From NCBI RefSeq assembly GCF_900112475.1, contig NZ_FOLW01000007.1:124001-188000 (forward strand): a stretch of 64,000 bases of DNA, read 5' to 3'. This document shows positions 57,626 through 64,000 of the stretch, piece by piece. The stretch is from Pragia fontium DSM 5563 = ATCC 49100. Lineage in GTDB: Bacteria; Pseudomonadota; Gammaproteobacteria; Enterobacterales; Enterobacteriaceae. The notes beneath the pieces are model-generated. The model was not told where the DNA came from. It saw only the letters and a list, made by a program, of their open reading frames with translations, and did not search any database. Within the stretch, counting starts at the first letter, position 1. Every line of letters starts with the position of its first letter. A program made the translations under genes and the position numbers.

Positions 57626-58112
57626 AAGCGATTCTCTCTGAAATAATTGGAATAAATATTAAGCTATTTTAGCCGCTATACGATTTAAAAACATCCACTA
57701 AATACTACACTAAGCCGTTAATAAGAACATTATCAAGGCTTAAAAAACACCCTTTCATCGTAAAAAAAACCTTAGAGTCCGTTTAATTCATATCGGCACG
57801 CTCAAAACAGGCCTTTTGATAGCCATAGGCCATATCATAAGCGCCATACGAATATGTCCACCTTTAGACTAAAGCCGAAATAACAACCATTTTTCAAAAC
57901 AGCTTAAGTAAATAAAAATAATCCATTATTAAAAATAAATAAACCAACAAGCTCGCTTACCCAGGGAATAACTTATTTTAATAAATTTCACTTTCACCCT
58001 TTATCACGTCATGTTAAAAAACAAATAAAAATCAATGGCTTTTATAAAAAACAGTTACTCACGGATGTCATTAAAGAAAAATTCATTCACGGAAAAATAA
58101 GGGAATAAATAC
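57626..58112. other. Divergent AT-rich region yfhM/DUF1795
   Basis: A 487-bp stretch with long A/T runs in its right half (57880-58100). No gene, RNA or repeat was recognised; promoters for both flanking genes must lie here. Confidence 0.5.
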
Positions 58113-58550
58113 ATGGTAGATTATATTATTAATGAAGGTCAGTTTACTTTACCCAATAATATTATAGATAGAACGATCAATAACTTTATATTTCAAGACA
58201 CCAATAATAATCAATTAAATTTTACTGTGTCACGCGATACGATGCAGATAAACGAAGAACTGAATAGTTTCCTCGATAAACAGATAAAGCTACTGCAAAA
58301 TGCAATAGCACAATACCAAGTATTAGAGCAGAAAGACGTCACAATAGGCGCTGATATCAAAGCAATAGCCCTTTACAGCACCTGGAAAGATAGTCAGCGC
58401 AACCAAAATATTTACCAACGACAAGCGGTATTTGCTGTCAATAATCAACAGCAGCTACTGGTTTTCGGATTAACCTCTCTTCAGCCATTTGATGAAGCTA
58501 CCGATAAATTATGGCAACAGTGGTTAACAAGCTACCAACCAGCAAGATAA
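58113..58550 (+). CDS. DUF1795 / Eag-chaperone-like protein
   Basis: A 145-residue cytoplasmic protein of the DcrB/DUF1795 type: YIINEGQFTLPNNIIDRTINNF at the start, ISR-like FTVSRDTMQINEELNSFLDKQ, and YQRQAVFAVNNQQQLLVFGLTS near the end. The best known relatives are Eag chaperones that shield membrane segments of type VI secretion effectors and are encoded directly before them. No effector, VgrG or PAAR gene follows here, only a 34-codon ORF, so this is probably a relic of an effector module or a chaperone acting in trans. AT-rich relative to the neighbours; AGGGA ribosome site. Confidence 0.75.
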   Translation: MVDYIINEGQFTLPNNIIDRTINNFIFQDTNNNQLNFTVSRDTMQINEELNSFLDKQIKLLQNAIAQYQVLEQKDVTIGADIKAIALYSTWKDSQRNQNIYQRQAVFAVNNQQQLLVFGLTSLQPFDEATDKLWQQWLTSYQPAR

Positions 58551-58564
58551 AATAGTACAGAGAA

Positions 58565-58669
58565 ATGAGTGGGTTAAAAAATGGTCTTTTTCAGGGAGAG
58601 TCAGGTAAAGTTGCCAGAAATATCCCAGCCGATATTGCAATCTTCGTTTACCACTTCCAGCCCATATGA
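58565..58669 (+). CDS. 34-codon ORF behind the DUF1795 gene
   Basis: ATG lies 14 nt after the DUF1795 stop; the frame ends in TGA at 58667. The peptide starts MSGLKNGLFQGESGK. This is exactly where an Eag-dependent effector would begin, so a truncated effector start is one reading; it could equally be chance. No homology is recognised. Confidence 0.25.
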   Translation: MSGLKNGLFQGESGKVARNIPADIAIFVYHFQPI

Positions 58670-58688
58670 TAAGCAATAATAAAAAATA

Positions 58689-58726
58689 AAGCGGATAACC
58701 CGATCATAGGGTAATCCGCTTAGTTT
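58689..58726. terminator. Bidirectional terminator DUF1795/pepB
   Basis: AAGCGGAT-A-ACCC / GGGT-A-ATCCGCTT with one A-A mismatch and TTTT beyond it on the plus strand, AT-rich on the other; placed between convergent genes. Confidence 0.75.
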
Positions 58727-58744
58727 TAAATATATAACATCGAA

Positions 58745-60040
58745 TTACCGGGAATGATTCAACAATAGATTAGCTACCGCCCGTACTCCTAACCCCGTTG
58801 CTCCAGCCGACCATTGCTCAACCGCACCTTTGCGATAGGTTGCTGAACAGTCAATGTGTAACCACCCTTTCTGGTAGTTGTTAACAAAGTGAGACAAGAA
58901 AGCTGCCGCAGTGCTGGCACCCGCGGTATATGCCGCACCCGCCATATTATTGAGTTCAGCGAAATTAGAAGGCAATTGACTGCGGTGAAACTCTGCCAAC
59001 GGTAAACGCCAGAATGGCTCATTTTCATTACCTGCACAGGCCAGCATTTCATCAGCTAATTGATCGTCAAAGCTAAACAGTGCGTGATAGTCATTGCCCA
59101 GCGCCATTTTAGCCGCCCCAGTCAATGTTGCGCAGTCGATGATCATTTGTGGGTTTTGCGCTTCAGCATCAATCAAGCCATCCGCTAACACCAACCGCCC
59201 TTCTGCATCGGTATTCATCACTTCTACGGTTTTACCGTTGCGATAACGAATAATATCACCTAGCTTAAAGGCATTACCGCTCACCAGGTTATCGGCACAG
59301 CATAAGAACAGTTTTACCCGCTGTTTTAAACCACGGCTAATCGCTAATGCCAGCGCACCGGCGATGGTTGCCGCGCCGCCCATATCGGACTTCATAGAGT
59401 CCATAAATGCACTTTGCTTCATACTGTAACCACCGGAGTCAAAGGTAATACCTTTGCCGACCAGACTGGCGAATACTGGCGCATCAGGATTGCCGGTTGG
59501 GTTATAGTCCAGCGTCAACAATGCCGGTTCACGCTCCGAGCCACGACCAACGGTATAAAGCCCCATATAGCCCTGCTCACGCAGTGTTTCACCTTTTATG
59601 ATGCGATAGCTAACCGTGTCGCACGACAAGCTACAGAATAGATCCACCGTACGCTTAACCAATTGCTCTGGCCCCAGCTCTTCCGCTGGCATATTAATGG
59701 TGTCACGAACCCAGTCGATAATCTGTAAGCGGCGTTCTAACTCCTGTTGGTCGGCCTGTTCCAGTGCGGCCCACTCAACCTTCCGCTCACCTTTAGGTCC
59801 GCGAAACCCTTGCCAGAAACTCCAACTGCGTTCTAAATCCCAACCTTCACCAGCCAACTTAACATTTTTAATCCCCTGACCATCGATCTTGCGGCCAGCG
59901 CGCTGAATAGCACCCAGTTTGCCGTTACCGGTCAGGTGAATCGTCATGCCATCATTGGCAGTACTCAACAAGGCTTTCTCACCCCAAACCGCATCGGCAG
60001 GTTCATGGGACAGATATACTCGCATAAATTGATTAGTCAT
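58745..60040 (-). CDS. pepB: Peptidase B (leucyl aminopeptidase family)
   Basis: M17 metallo-aminopeptidase of 431 residues from ATG 60040 (GGGAG ribosome site); the frame extends 14 codons further without homology. Metal-binding and catalytic motifs are [21 protein letters not shown] and the family signature [14 protein letters not shown]. It lies directly after the isc genes, as in E. coli, with a strong hairpin between. Confidence 0.96.
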   Translation of the reverse strand: MTNQFMRVYLSHEPADAVWGEKALLSTANDGMTIHLTGNGKLGAIQRAGRKIDGQGIKNVKLAGEGWDLERSWSFWQGFRGPKGERKVEWAALEQADQQELERRLQIIDWVRDTINMPAEELGPEQLVKRTVDLFCSLSCDTVSYRIIKGETLREQGYMGLYTVGRGSEREPALLTLDYNPTGNPDAPVFASLVGKGITFDSGGYSMKQSAFMDSMKSDMGGAATIAGALALAISRGLKQRVKLFLCCADNLVSGNAFKLGDIIRYRNGKTVEVMNTDAEGRLVLADGLIDAEAQNPQMIIDCATLTGAAKMALGNDYHALFSFDDQLADEMLACAGNENEPFWRLPLAEFHRSQLPSNFAELNNMAGAAYTAGASTAAAFLSHFVNNYQKGWLHIDCSATYRKGAVEQWSAGATGLGVRAVANLLLNHSR

Positions 60041-60108
60041 GATTATTGCTCCCGCTATTTTTATATTTATACCCCAACTCACTCAATTTTCAGGTATAAA
60101 ACAATAAA

Positions 60109-60134
60109 GCAGGGCCGCCCAACGGCGGCCCTGC
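60109..60134 (-). terminator. Terminator between iscX and pepB
   Basis: A perfect 11-bp GC-rich stem (GCAGGGCCGCC / GGCGGCCCTGC) with a CAAC loop, followed on the minus strand by TTTATTGTTTTA, 9 nt after the iscX stop. It should end most isc transcripts. Confidence 0.85.
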
Positions 60135-60143
60135 TAAACAACA

Positions 60144-60344
60144 TTATTCGGCTTCATCCAGCCAGACTAACAGAATGGCTTCCAGAATTTTCTCATTAGA
60201 GCCATTCGGATCGTCATCAAACTCTTCAAGTTCGCAAACCCAACGATGTAAGTCGGTAAAACGCACGGTTTTAGGATCCAGATCGGGAAATTGATCGTAC
60301 AAGGCTTCACCAATTTCACGGCTGTCTTTCCAGGTTAAACTCAT
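60144..60344 (-). CDS. iscX: Fe-S assembly protein IscX
   Basis: Small acidic protein of 66 residues that binds IscS and modulates Fe-S assembly. Diagnostic runs are [19 protein letters not shown] and [10 protein letters not shown]. Last gene of the isc cluster, 21 bp after fdx. Confidence 0.96.
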   Translation of the reverse strand: MSLTWKDSREIGEALYDQFPDLDPKTVRFTDLHRWVCELEEFDDDPNGSNEKILEAILLVWLDEAE

Positions 60345-60365
60345 ACAATGCCCCTGTTATTTGAA

Positions 60366-60701
60366 TTAATGCTCGCGCGCATGGTTAACCGTATAGCGAG
60401 GTAGTTCAACCACCAGATCTTCATCGGTCACTTTAGCCTGACAGCTTAAACGACTTTCCGGCTCCAGCCCCCAGGCTTTATCCAGCATGTCATCTTCTAA
60501 TTCACTGCTTTCTTCGAGGGAATCAAAACCTTCGCGCACAACGCAATGGCAGGTGGTGCAAGCACAGGACATTTCACAGGCGTGCTCCACTTCAATACCG
60601 TTACGTAATGCGACATCCAGTATGGTTTCACCTTCTTTTGCTTCAACAACCGCACCATCCGGACACAAATCCTGGTGGGGCAGGAAAACTATCTTAGGCA
60701 T
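60366..60701 (-). CDS. fdx: [2Fe-2S] ferredoxin of the isc cluster
   Basis: Electron donor for cluster assembly, 111 residues. Cluster ligands fit CEMSCACTTC and a fourth cysteine in RLSCQAKV near residue 87. Separated by 2 bp from hscA. Confidence 0.97.
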   Translation of the reverse strand: MPKIVFLPHQDLCPDGAVVEAKEGETILDVALRNGIEVEHACEMSCACTTCHCVVREGFDSLEESSELEDDMLDKAWGLEPESRLSCQAKVTDEDLVVELPRYTVNHAREH

Positions 60702-60703
60702 GC

Positions 60704-62554
60704 TTAAACCTCATCTACAGAATGACCCGCCAAAGCGCTGCGTATAGAGGAATCCATACGGCGGGCGGCAAAATCTTGCGTGGCAGAATCGACATTTTTA
60801 ATCGCAGCTTCAATGGCCGAAGCATCGTTGCCTTGCGCGGACGTTTCCAGTTGACTGACGACACGATTAATCTCTGCCAGTTCAGCTCCACTTAATAAAT
60901 CGCTGTCGCTGCTTAACGCAGCCTTCAGGCTCTCCAATACGCGTGCGGCTTCAACCTTCTGCTCAGCCAACATACGAGCGCTGATATCCTGTTGCGCATT
61001 CGCCATGGAGTCTTTAATCATGGTGGCAATTTCATCATCACTCAGGCCATAAGACGGTTTCACCTGTATGGATGCCTGTACGTTGGTGGATTTTTCCATC
61101 GCCGTGACGCTGAGTAAGCCATCTGCATCCACCTGATAGGTAATGCGAATATGTGCGCCACCAGCTGGCATCGGCGGCAGACCGCGTAAAGTAAAACGAG
61201 CCAAAGAGCGGCAATCATCCACCAGCTCACGCTCGCCCTGCAATACGTGCACCATCATGGCGGTCTGACCATCTTTAAAAGTGGTAAATTCTTGTGCTCT
61301 GGCTACCGGTATGGTGGTGTTTCGCGGAATAATTTTTTCCACTAACCCGCCCATAGTTTCAATCCCCAGCGAAAGCGGAATAACATCAAGCAGCAGAAGA
61401 TCTGAATCGGGCTTATTGCCCACCAGCACATCAGCTTGAATAGCGGCACCAATGGCCACAACGCGGTCAGGGTCAATACTGGTTAACGGCGTACGGCCAA
61501 AAAACTCACCGACCATAGTACGCACTAGCGGGACACGAGTCGATCCCCCAACCATGACCACTTCCAGCACTTCATCTGCCGTAACACCGGCATCTTTCAG
61601 GGCGCGACGACAGGCAAGCAGCGTCTTTTTCACCAGAGAAGCAATCAAACTGTCGAACTGTTCACGGCTGACCGTTCCCTGCCAGCCATCAACGCTCACC
61701 TGGGTGCTATCGCTCATACTGAGGGCAATTTTCGCGGCAATCGCGGCATCAAGCAGCTTGCGCTGTAATTGATGGTCGTGATGAGCACCGAATCCGGCCT
61801 GCTCACGTAACCAGTCGGCCAACAGATGGTCGAAATCATCACCACCAAGCGCTGAATCACCGCCGGTAGCCAGAACTTCAAACACACCGCGGCTCAAACG
61901 TAAAATAGAAATATCAAAGGTACCGCCGCCCAGATCATAAACGGCAATAATGCCTTCCTGACCTGAATCCAAACCGTAGGCAATCGCGGCGGCTGTCGGT
62001 TCGTTCAGCAGACGTAATACATGCAAACCGGCAAGGCGAGCGGCATCTTTTGTTCCCTGACGCTGGGCATCATCAAAATAGGCGGGAACGGTAATCACCA
62101 CCCCTTCCAAGTCACCACTCAGGGTCTCCTGAGCTCGCTTAGCCAGAGCAGAAAGAATTTCGGCTGAAACCTGAACCGGATTCACCACGCCAACGCGGGT
62201 CGTGATGGTCGGTAAACCATTCTCGCTAGGGCTGAGCTGATAAGGCAAATTAGGGTAACGCTGAATGATGTCGTCTAAAGAGCGCCCCATCATCCGTTTG
62301 ACCGAACTCAAGGTATTTGCAGGATCAACGGCGGCCTGAGCTCGCGCGTTCCAACCCACATCGATACCATCTGTCTGATAGTGAACCACGGAAGGAAGTA
62401 AATGGCGCCCCTGTTCATCAGGTAACGTTTCGGCCTGTCCACTGCGAACTGTTGCGACCAAAGAGTTAGTGGTTCCCAGATCGATACCCGCAGCCAGCCG
62501 ACGCTGATGCGGTGCCGCAGTCATCCCCGGTTCACTAATTTGTAATAAAGCCAT
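60704..62554 (-). CDS. hscA: Hsp70-class chaperone HscA
   Basis: Specialised DnaK-like ATPase (616 residues) that with HscB releases Fe-S clusters from IscU. Nucleotide-binding motifs are [25 protein letters not shown] and [12 protein letters not shown]; the substrate-binding half recognises the LPPVK motif, which is present in the IscU encoded here. 12 bp after hscB. Confidence 0.98.
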   Translation of the reverse strand: MALLQISEPGMTAAPHQRRLAAGIDLGTTNSLVATVRSGQAETLPDEQGRHLLPSVVHYQTDGIDVGWNARAQAAVDPANTLSSVKRMMGRSLDDIIQRYPNLPYQLSPSENGLPTITTRVGVVNPVQVSAEILSALAKRAQETLSGDLEGVVITVPAYFDDAQRQGTKDAARLAGLHVLRLLNEPTAAAIAYGLDSGQEGIIAVYDLGGGTFDISILRLSRGVFEVLATGGDSALGGDDFDHLLADWLREQAGFGAHHDHQLQRKLLDAAIAAKIALSMSDSTQVSVDGWQGTVSREQFDSLIASLVKKTLLACRRALKDAGVTADEVLEVVMVGGSTRVPLVRTMVGEFFGRTPLTSIDPDRVVAIGAAIQADVLVGNKPDSDLLLLDVIPLSLGIETMGGLVEKIIPRNTTIPVARAQEFTTFKDGQTAMMVHVLQGERELVDDCRSLARFTLRGLPPMPAGGAHIRITYQVDADGLLSVTAMEKSTNVQASIQVKPSYGLSDDEIATMIKDSMANAQQDISARMLAEQKVEAARVLESLKAALSSDSDLLSGAELAEINRVVSQLETSAQGNDASAIEAAIKNVDSATQDFAARRMDSSIRSALAGHSVDEV

Positions 62555-62566
62555 GTTCAGTTTCCG

Positions 62567-63085
62567 TCAAGCGTCGAGCAGCTTTTCTTCCAGCTGTTCG
62601 ATCTGCTGTTGAAGCTTATCCAGAAAGCGCAGTTTACGGACTGTATCAGCCGCTGTCTGCCAGTTCTGGCTATCTAATTGTTGAATTAACTGCTCACTGC
62701 GCTGCCGGGTCATTTTTTCTACTCGTTGGCTAAAGGCAGACAGTACAGATTCCGCGTCAGGCTTGCGCTCGATAGCGTCCAACTCCTCACGCAGTTCCAG
62801 CTGTTCCATCAAAAAAGCAGTATCGCGCATGGTTTGTTGTTCATTACGCACATCGATGTCATGCAACGACAGCAGGTATTCTGCACGACGCAGAGGATCT
62901 TTCAATGTTTGATATGCGTCGTTAATCGTTGCTGCCTGCTGTACTGATTTAAGGCGCTCGCTTTCCGCGGCGGTGGCATAACGATCCGGATGGTACTGAC
63001 GCTGTAATTCCTGATAACGGGAGGAGAGTGTTGAGGTATCCACATTAAAGTGGACTGGCAGGTTAAATAGTGTGAAATAGTCCAT
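62567..63085 (-). CDS. hscB: J-domain co-chaperone HscB
   Basis: 172-residue partner of HscA. The N-terminal J domain has the HPD motif in YHPDRYAT; the C-terminal three-helix domain binds IscU. Opens with [10 protein letters not shown] as in E. coli. Confidence 0.97.
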   Translation of the reverse strand: MDYFTLFNLPVHFNVDTSTLSSRYQELQRQYHPDRYATAAESERLKSVQQAATINDAYQTLKDPLRRAEYLLSLHDIDVRNEQQTMRDTAFLMEQLELREELDAIERKPDAESVLSAFSQRVEKMTRQRSEQLIQQLDSQNWQTAADTVRKLRFLDKLQQQIEQLEEKLLDA

Positions 63086-63116
63086 GACGTGCTCTGGTGA
63101 TAATCGTTAGGCGAAA

Positions 63117-63147
63117 GCTCCCTTACCAACATCATAAGCAAGGGAGC
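63117..63147. other. Hairpin between iscA and hscB
   Basis: GCTCCCTT / AAGGGAGC, 8-bp stem with a 15-nt loop, in the 126-bp gap. On the minus strand no T run follows, so it probably affects mRNA stability between the iscA and hscB parts. Confidence 0.5.
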
Positions 63148-63211
63148 GTTTATGCAAAGTCAAAGTTTCGAATGCTGTATCTAAATGATAAAAATCAGGC
63201 TACGAAAGCGA

Positions 63212-63535
63212 CTAGACGTTAAAACTTTCGCCACAACCACATTCACTGGAAACATTCGGGTTATTAAACTTAAACCCTTCGTTCAGACCTTCTTTAACAA
63301 AATCCAGTTCGGTGCCGTCTAAATAAACCAGACTTTTGGCATCAACGATAACCTTTACGCCTTTGTCTTCAAACACGGTATCTTCATCGTGCAGGTCGTC
63401 GACAAACTCAAGAACGTACGCCATTCCAGAGCATCCTGACGTTCTTACTCCCAGACGCAGGCCTAAACCTTTACCCCGGTTGGTTAAAAAAGTCTGAACA
63501 CGCTTCGCAGCACTATCGCTCATGGTAATCGCCAT
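63212..63535 (-). CDS. iscA: A-type Fe-S carrier IscA
   Basis: 107 residues from ATG 63535 ([13 protein letters not shown]), the E. coli length; the TTG two codons upstream is not needed. Cluster ligands are Cys35 (TSGCSGMAY) and the pair in ECGCGESF (Cys99, Cys101). Confidence 0.97.
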   Translation of the reverse strand: MAITMSDSAAKRVQTFLTNRGKGLGLRLGVRTSGCSGMAYVLEFVDDLHDEDTVFEDKGVKVIVDAKSLVYLDGTELDFVKEGLNEGFKFNNPNVSSECGCGESFNV

Positions 63536-63560
63536 AACCAAACCTCAATCGTTTTATTTC

Positions 63561-63947
63561 TTATTTGCCGCTATGTTTACTTTTGTAATCCGCAATAGCA
63601 GCTTTAATCGCATCTTCGGCCAGAATAGAGCAGTGAATCTTAACCGGCGGTAGCGCCAGTTCTTCTGCAATTTCAGTATTTTTAATCGCTTCAGCCTGAT
63701 CTAAAGACTTACCTTTAACCCACTCGGTCACCAGTGAACTGGATGCAATAGCCGAGCCGCAACCGTAAGTTTTAAAACGGGCGTCTTCAATAATACCTTG
63801 ATCGTTGACTTTTATCTGCAACTTCATCACATCGCCACACGCTGGTGCACCCACCATACCGCTGCCAATGCTTGGGTCTTCATTATCAAACGACCCGACA
63901 TTACGAGGATTCTCATAATGTTCAATAACTTTTTCGCTGTAAGCCAT
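63561..63947 (-). CDS. iscU: Fe-S scaffold protein IscU
   Basis: Scaffold on which IscS builds clusters, 128 residues from ATG 63947 (GGAGTAATATC ribosome site). The three cluster cysteines are in GAPACGDVM, TYGCGSAIA and KIHCSILAE; the HscA recognition motif LPPVK precedes the last. Confidence 0.98.
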   Translation of the reverse strand: MAYSEKVIEHYENPRNVGSFDNEDPSIGSGMVGAPACGDVMKLQIKVNDQGIIEDARFKTYGCGSAIASSSLVTEWVKGKSLDQAEAIKNTEIAEELALPPVKIHCSILAEDAIKAAIADYKSKHSGK

Positions 63948-63968
63948 GATATTACTCCTGCTTGTCAC

Positions 63969-63989
63969 TGCGCCATCAAATATGGCGCA
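63969..63989. other. Hairpin in the iscS-iscU gap
   Basis: TGCGCCAT / ATGGCGCA, 8-bp stem with loop CAAAT (or its complement), directly before iscU on the minus strand. The iscS gene itself must lie beyond base 64000. Confidence 0.45.
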
Positions 63990-64000
63990 ATATCAAATCA

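Noticed and set aside
1-64000. CRISPR arrays, IS elements, prophage, tRNA or rRNA genes
   Set aside because: No regularly spaced direct repeats, transposase or integrase motifs, or tRNA/rRNA sequences were seen by reading; a tRNAscan or IS search would settle it.

Overview
The window looks like part of a chromosome of a member of the Enterobacterales. Nearly every housekeeping gene can be read across its full length against its Escherichia coli counterpart (DksA, GluQ, PcnB, SpeED, TyrA/AroF, GuaAB, Der, BamB, HisS, IspG, RodZ, RlmN, Ndk, HscAB, IscAU). The mid-40s GC content (by eye) and a separate pilW-type gene upstream of rodZ fit a deep-branching genus such as those of the Budviciaceae better than E. 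coli itself. The genus assignment is an inference.

Layout. (1) 1-8.9 kb: mrcB (cut by the window edge) and hrpB on the minus strand, then sfsA, dksA, gluQ, pcnB and folK on the plus strand. This is the E. coli 3-minute order; pcnB keeps the rare AUU start codon. (2) 9-15.5 kb: a membrane diguanylate cyclase, a polysaccharide deacetylase, a DUF1287 protein, the YadGH ABC exporter, carbonic anhydrase Can and Hpt. (3) 15.6-19.8 kb: an accessory block with a TetR regulator divergent from a Tm-1-like (UPF0261) gene and a Dabb-domain gene, two DUF1471 periplasmic proteins and a SoxS/MarA-like regulator behind a palindrome-overlapped promoter. (4) 19.9-26.3 kb: yacC, speE and speD, then a synteny junction to the tyrosine operon (aroF-tyrA, with TyrR boxes), an orphan LytTR response regulator, a YfiL-like lipoprotein and pspE. 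(5) 26.3-30.7 kb: AT-rich accessory DNA with an MFS transporter, a small unknown protein behind a TetR-type palindrome, 900 bp without a recognisable gene, and a lone fimbrial adhesin. (6) 30.7-57.6 kb: the conserved block guaBA, xseA, an AEC transporter/yfgJ/antibiotic-kinase operon, a Kef-type antiporter, der, bamB, yfgM, hisS, ispG, rodZ, pilW, rlmN, ndk, pbpC and the alpha-2-macroglobulin yfhM. (7) 57.6-64 kb: a solitary DUF1795 (Eag-chaperone-like) gene, then pepB and the isc cluster (iscX-fdx-hscA-hscB-iscA-iscU), which continues off the right edge.

How it works together. Most of the window is core metabolism and envelope biogenesis: purine synthesis (guaBA), aromatic amino acids (aroF-tyrA), polyamines (speED), Fe-S assembly (isc), isoprenoids (ispG), the outer membrane (bamB) and the cell wall (mrcB, pbpC/yfhM, rodZ). 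The accessory parts carry local regulators with recognisable candidate operators. No IS element, prophage, tRNA, rRNA or CRISPR array was seen.

The observations I rate highest are the TetR/UPF0261/Dabb cassette with its operator, the orphan DUF1795 gene with a 34-codon ORF behind it, the AEC-YfgJ-aminoglycoside/hydroxyurea kinase operon, the palindrome-controlled promoters at 19.2 and 28.2 kb, a structured intergenic element at 39.9 kb, and the conserved AUU start of pcnB.
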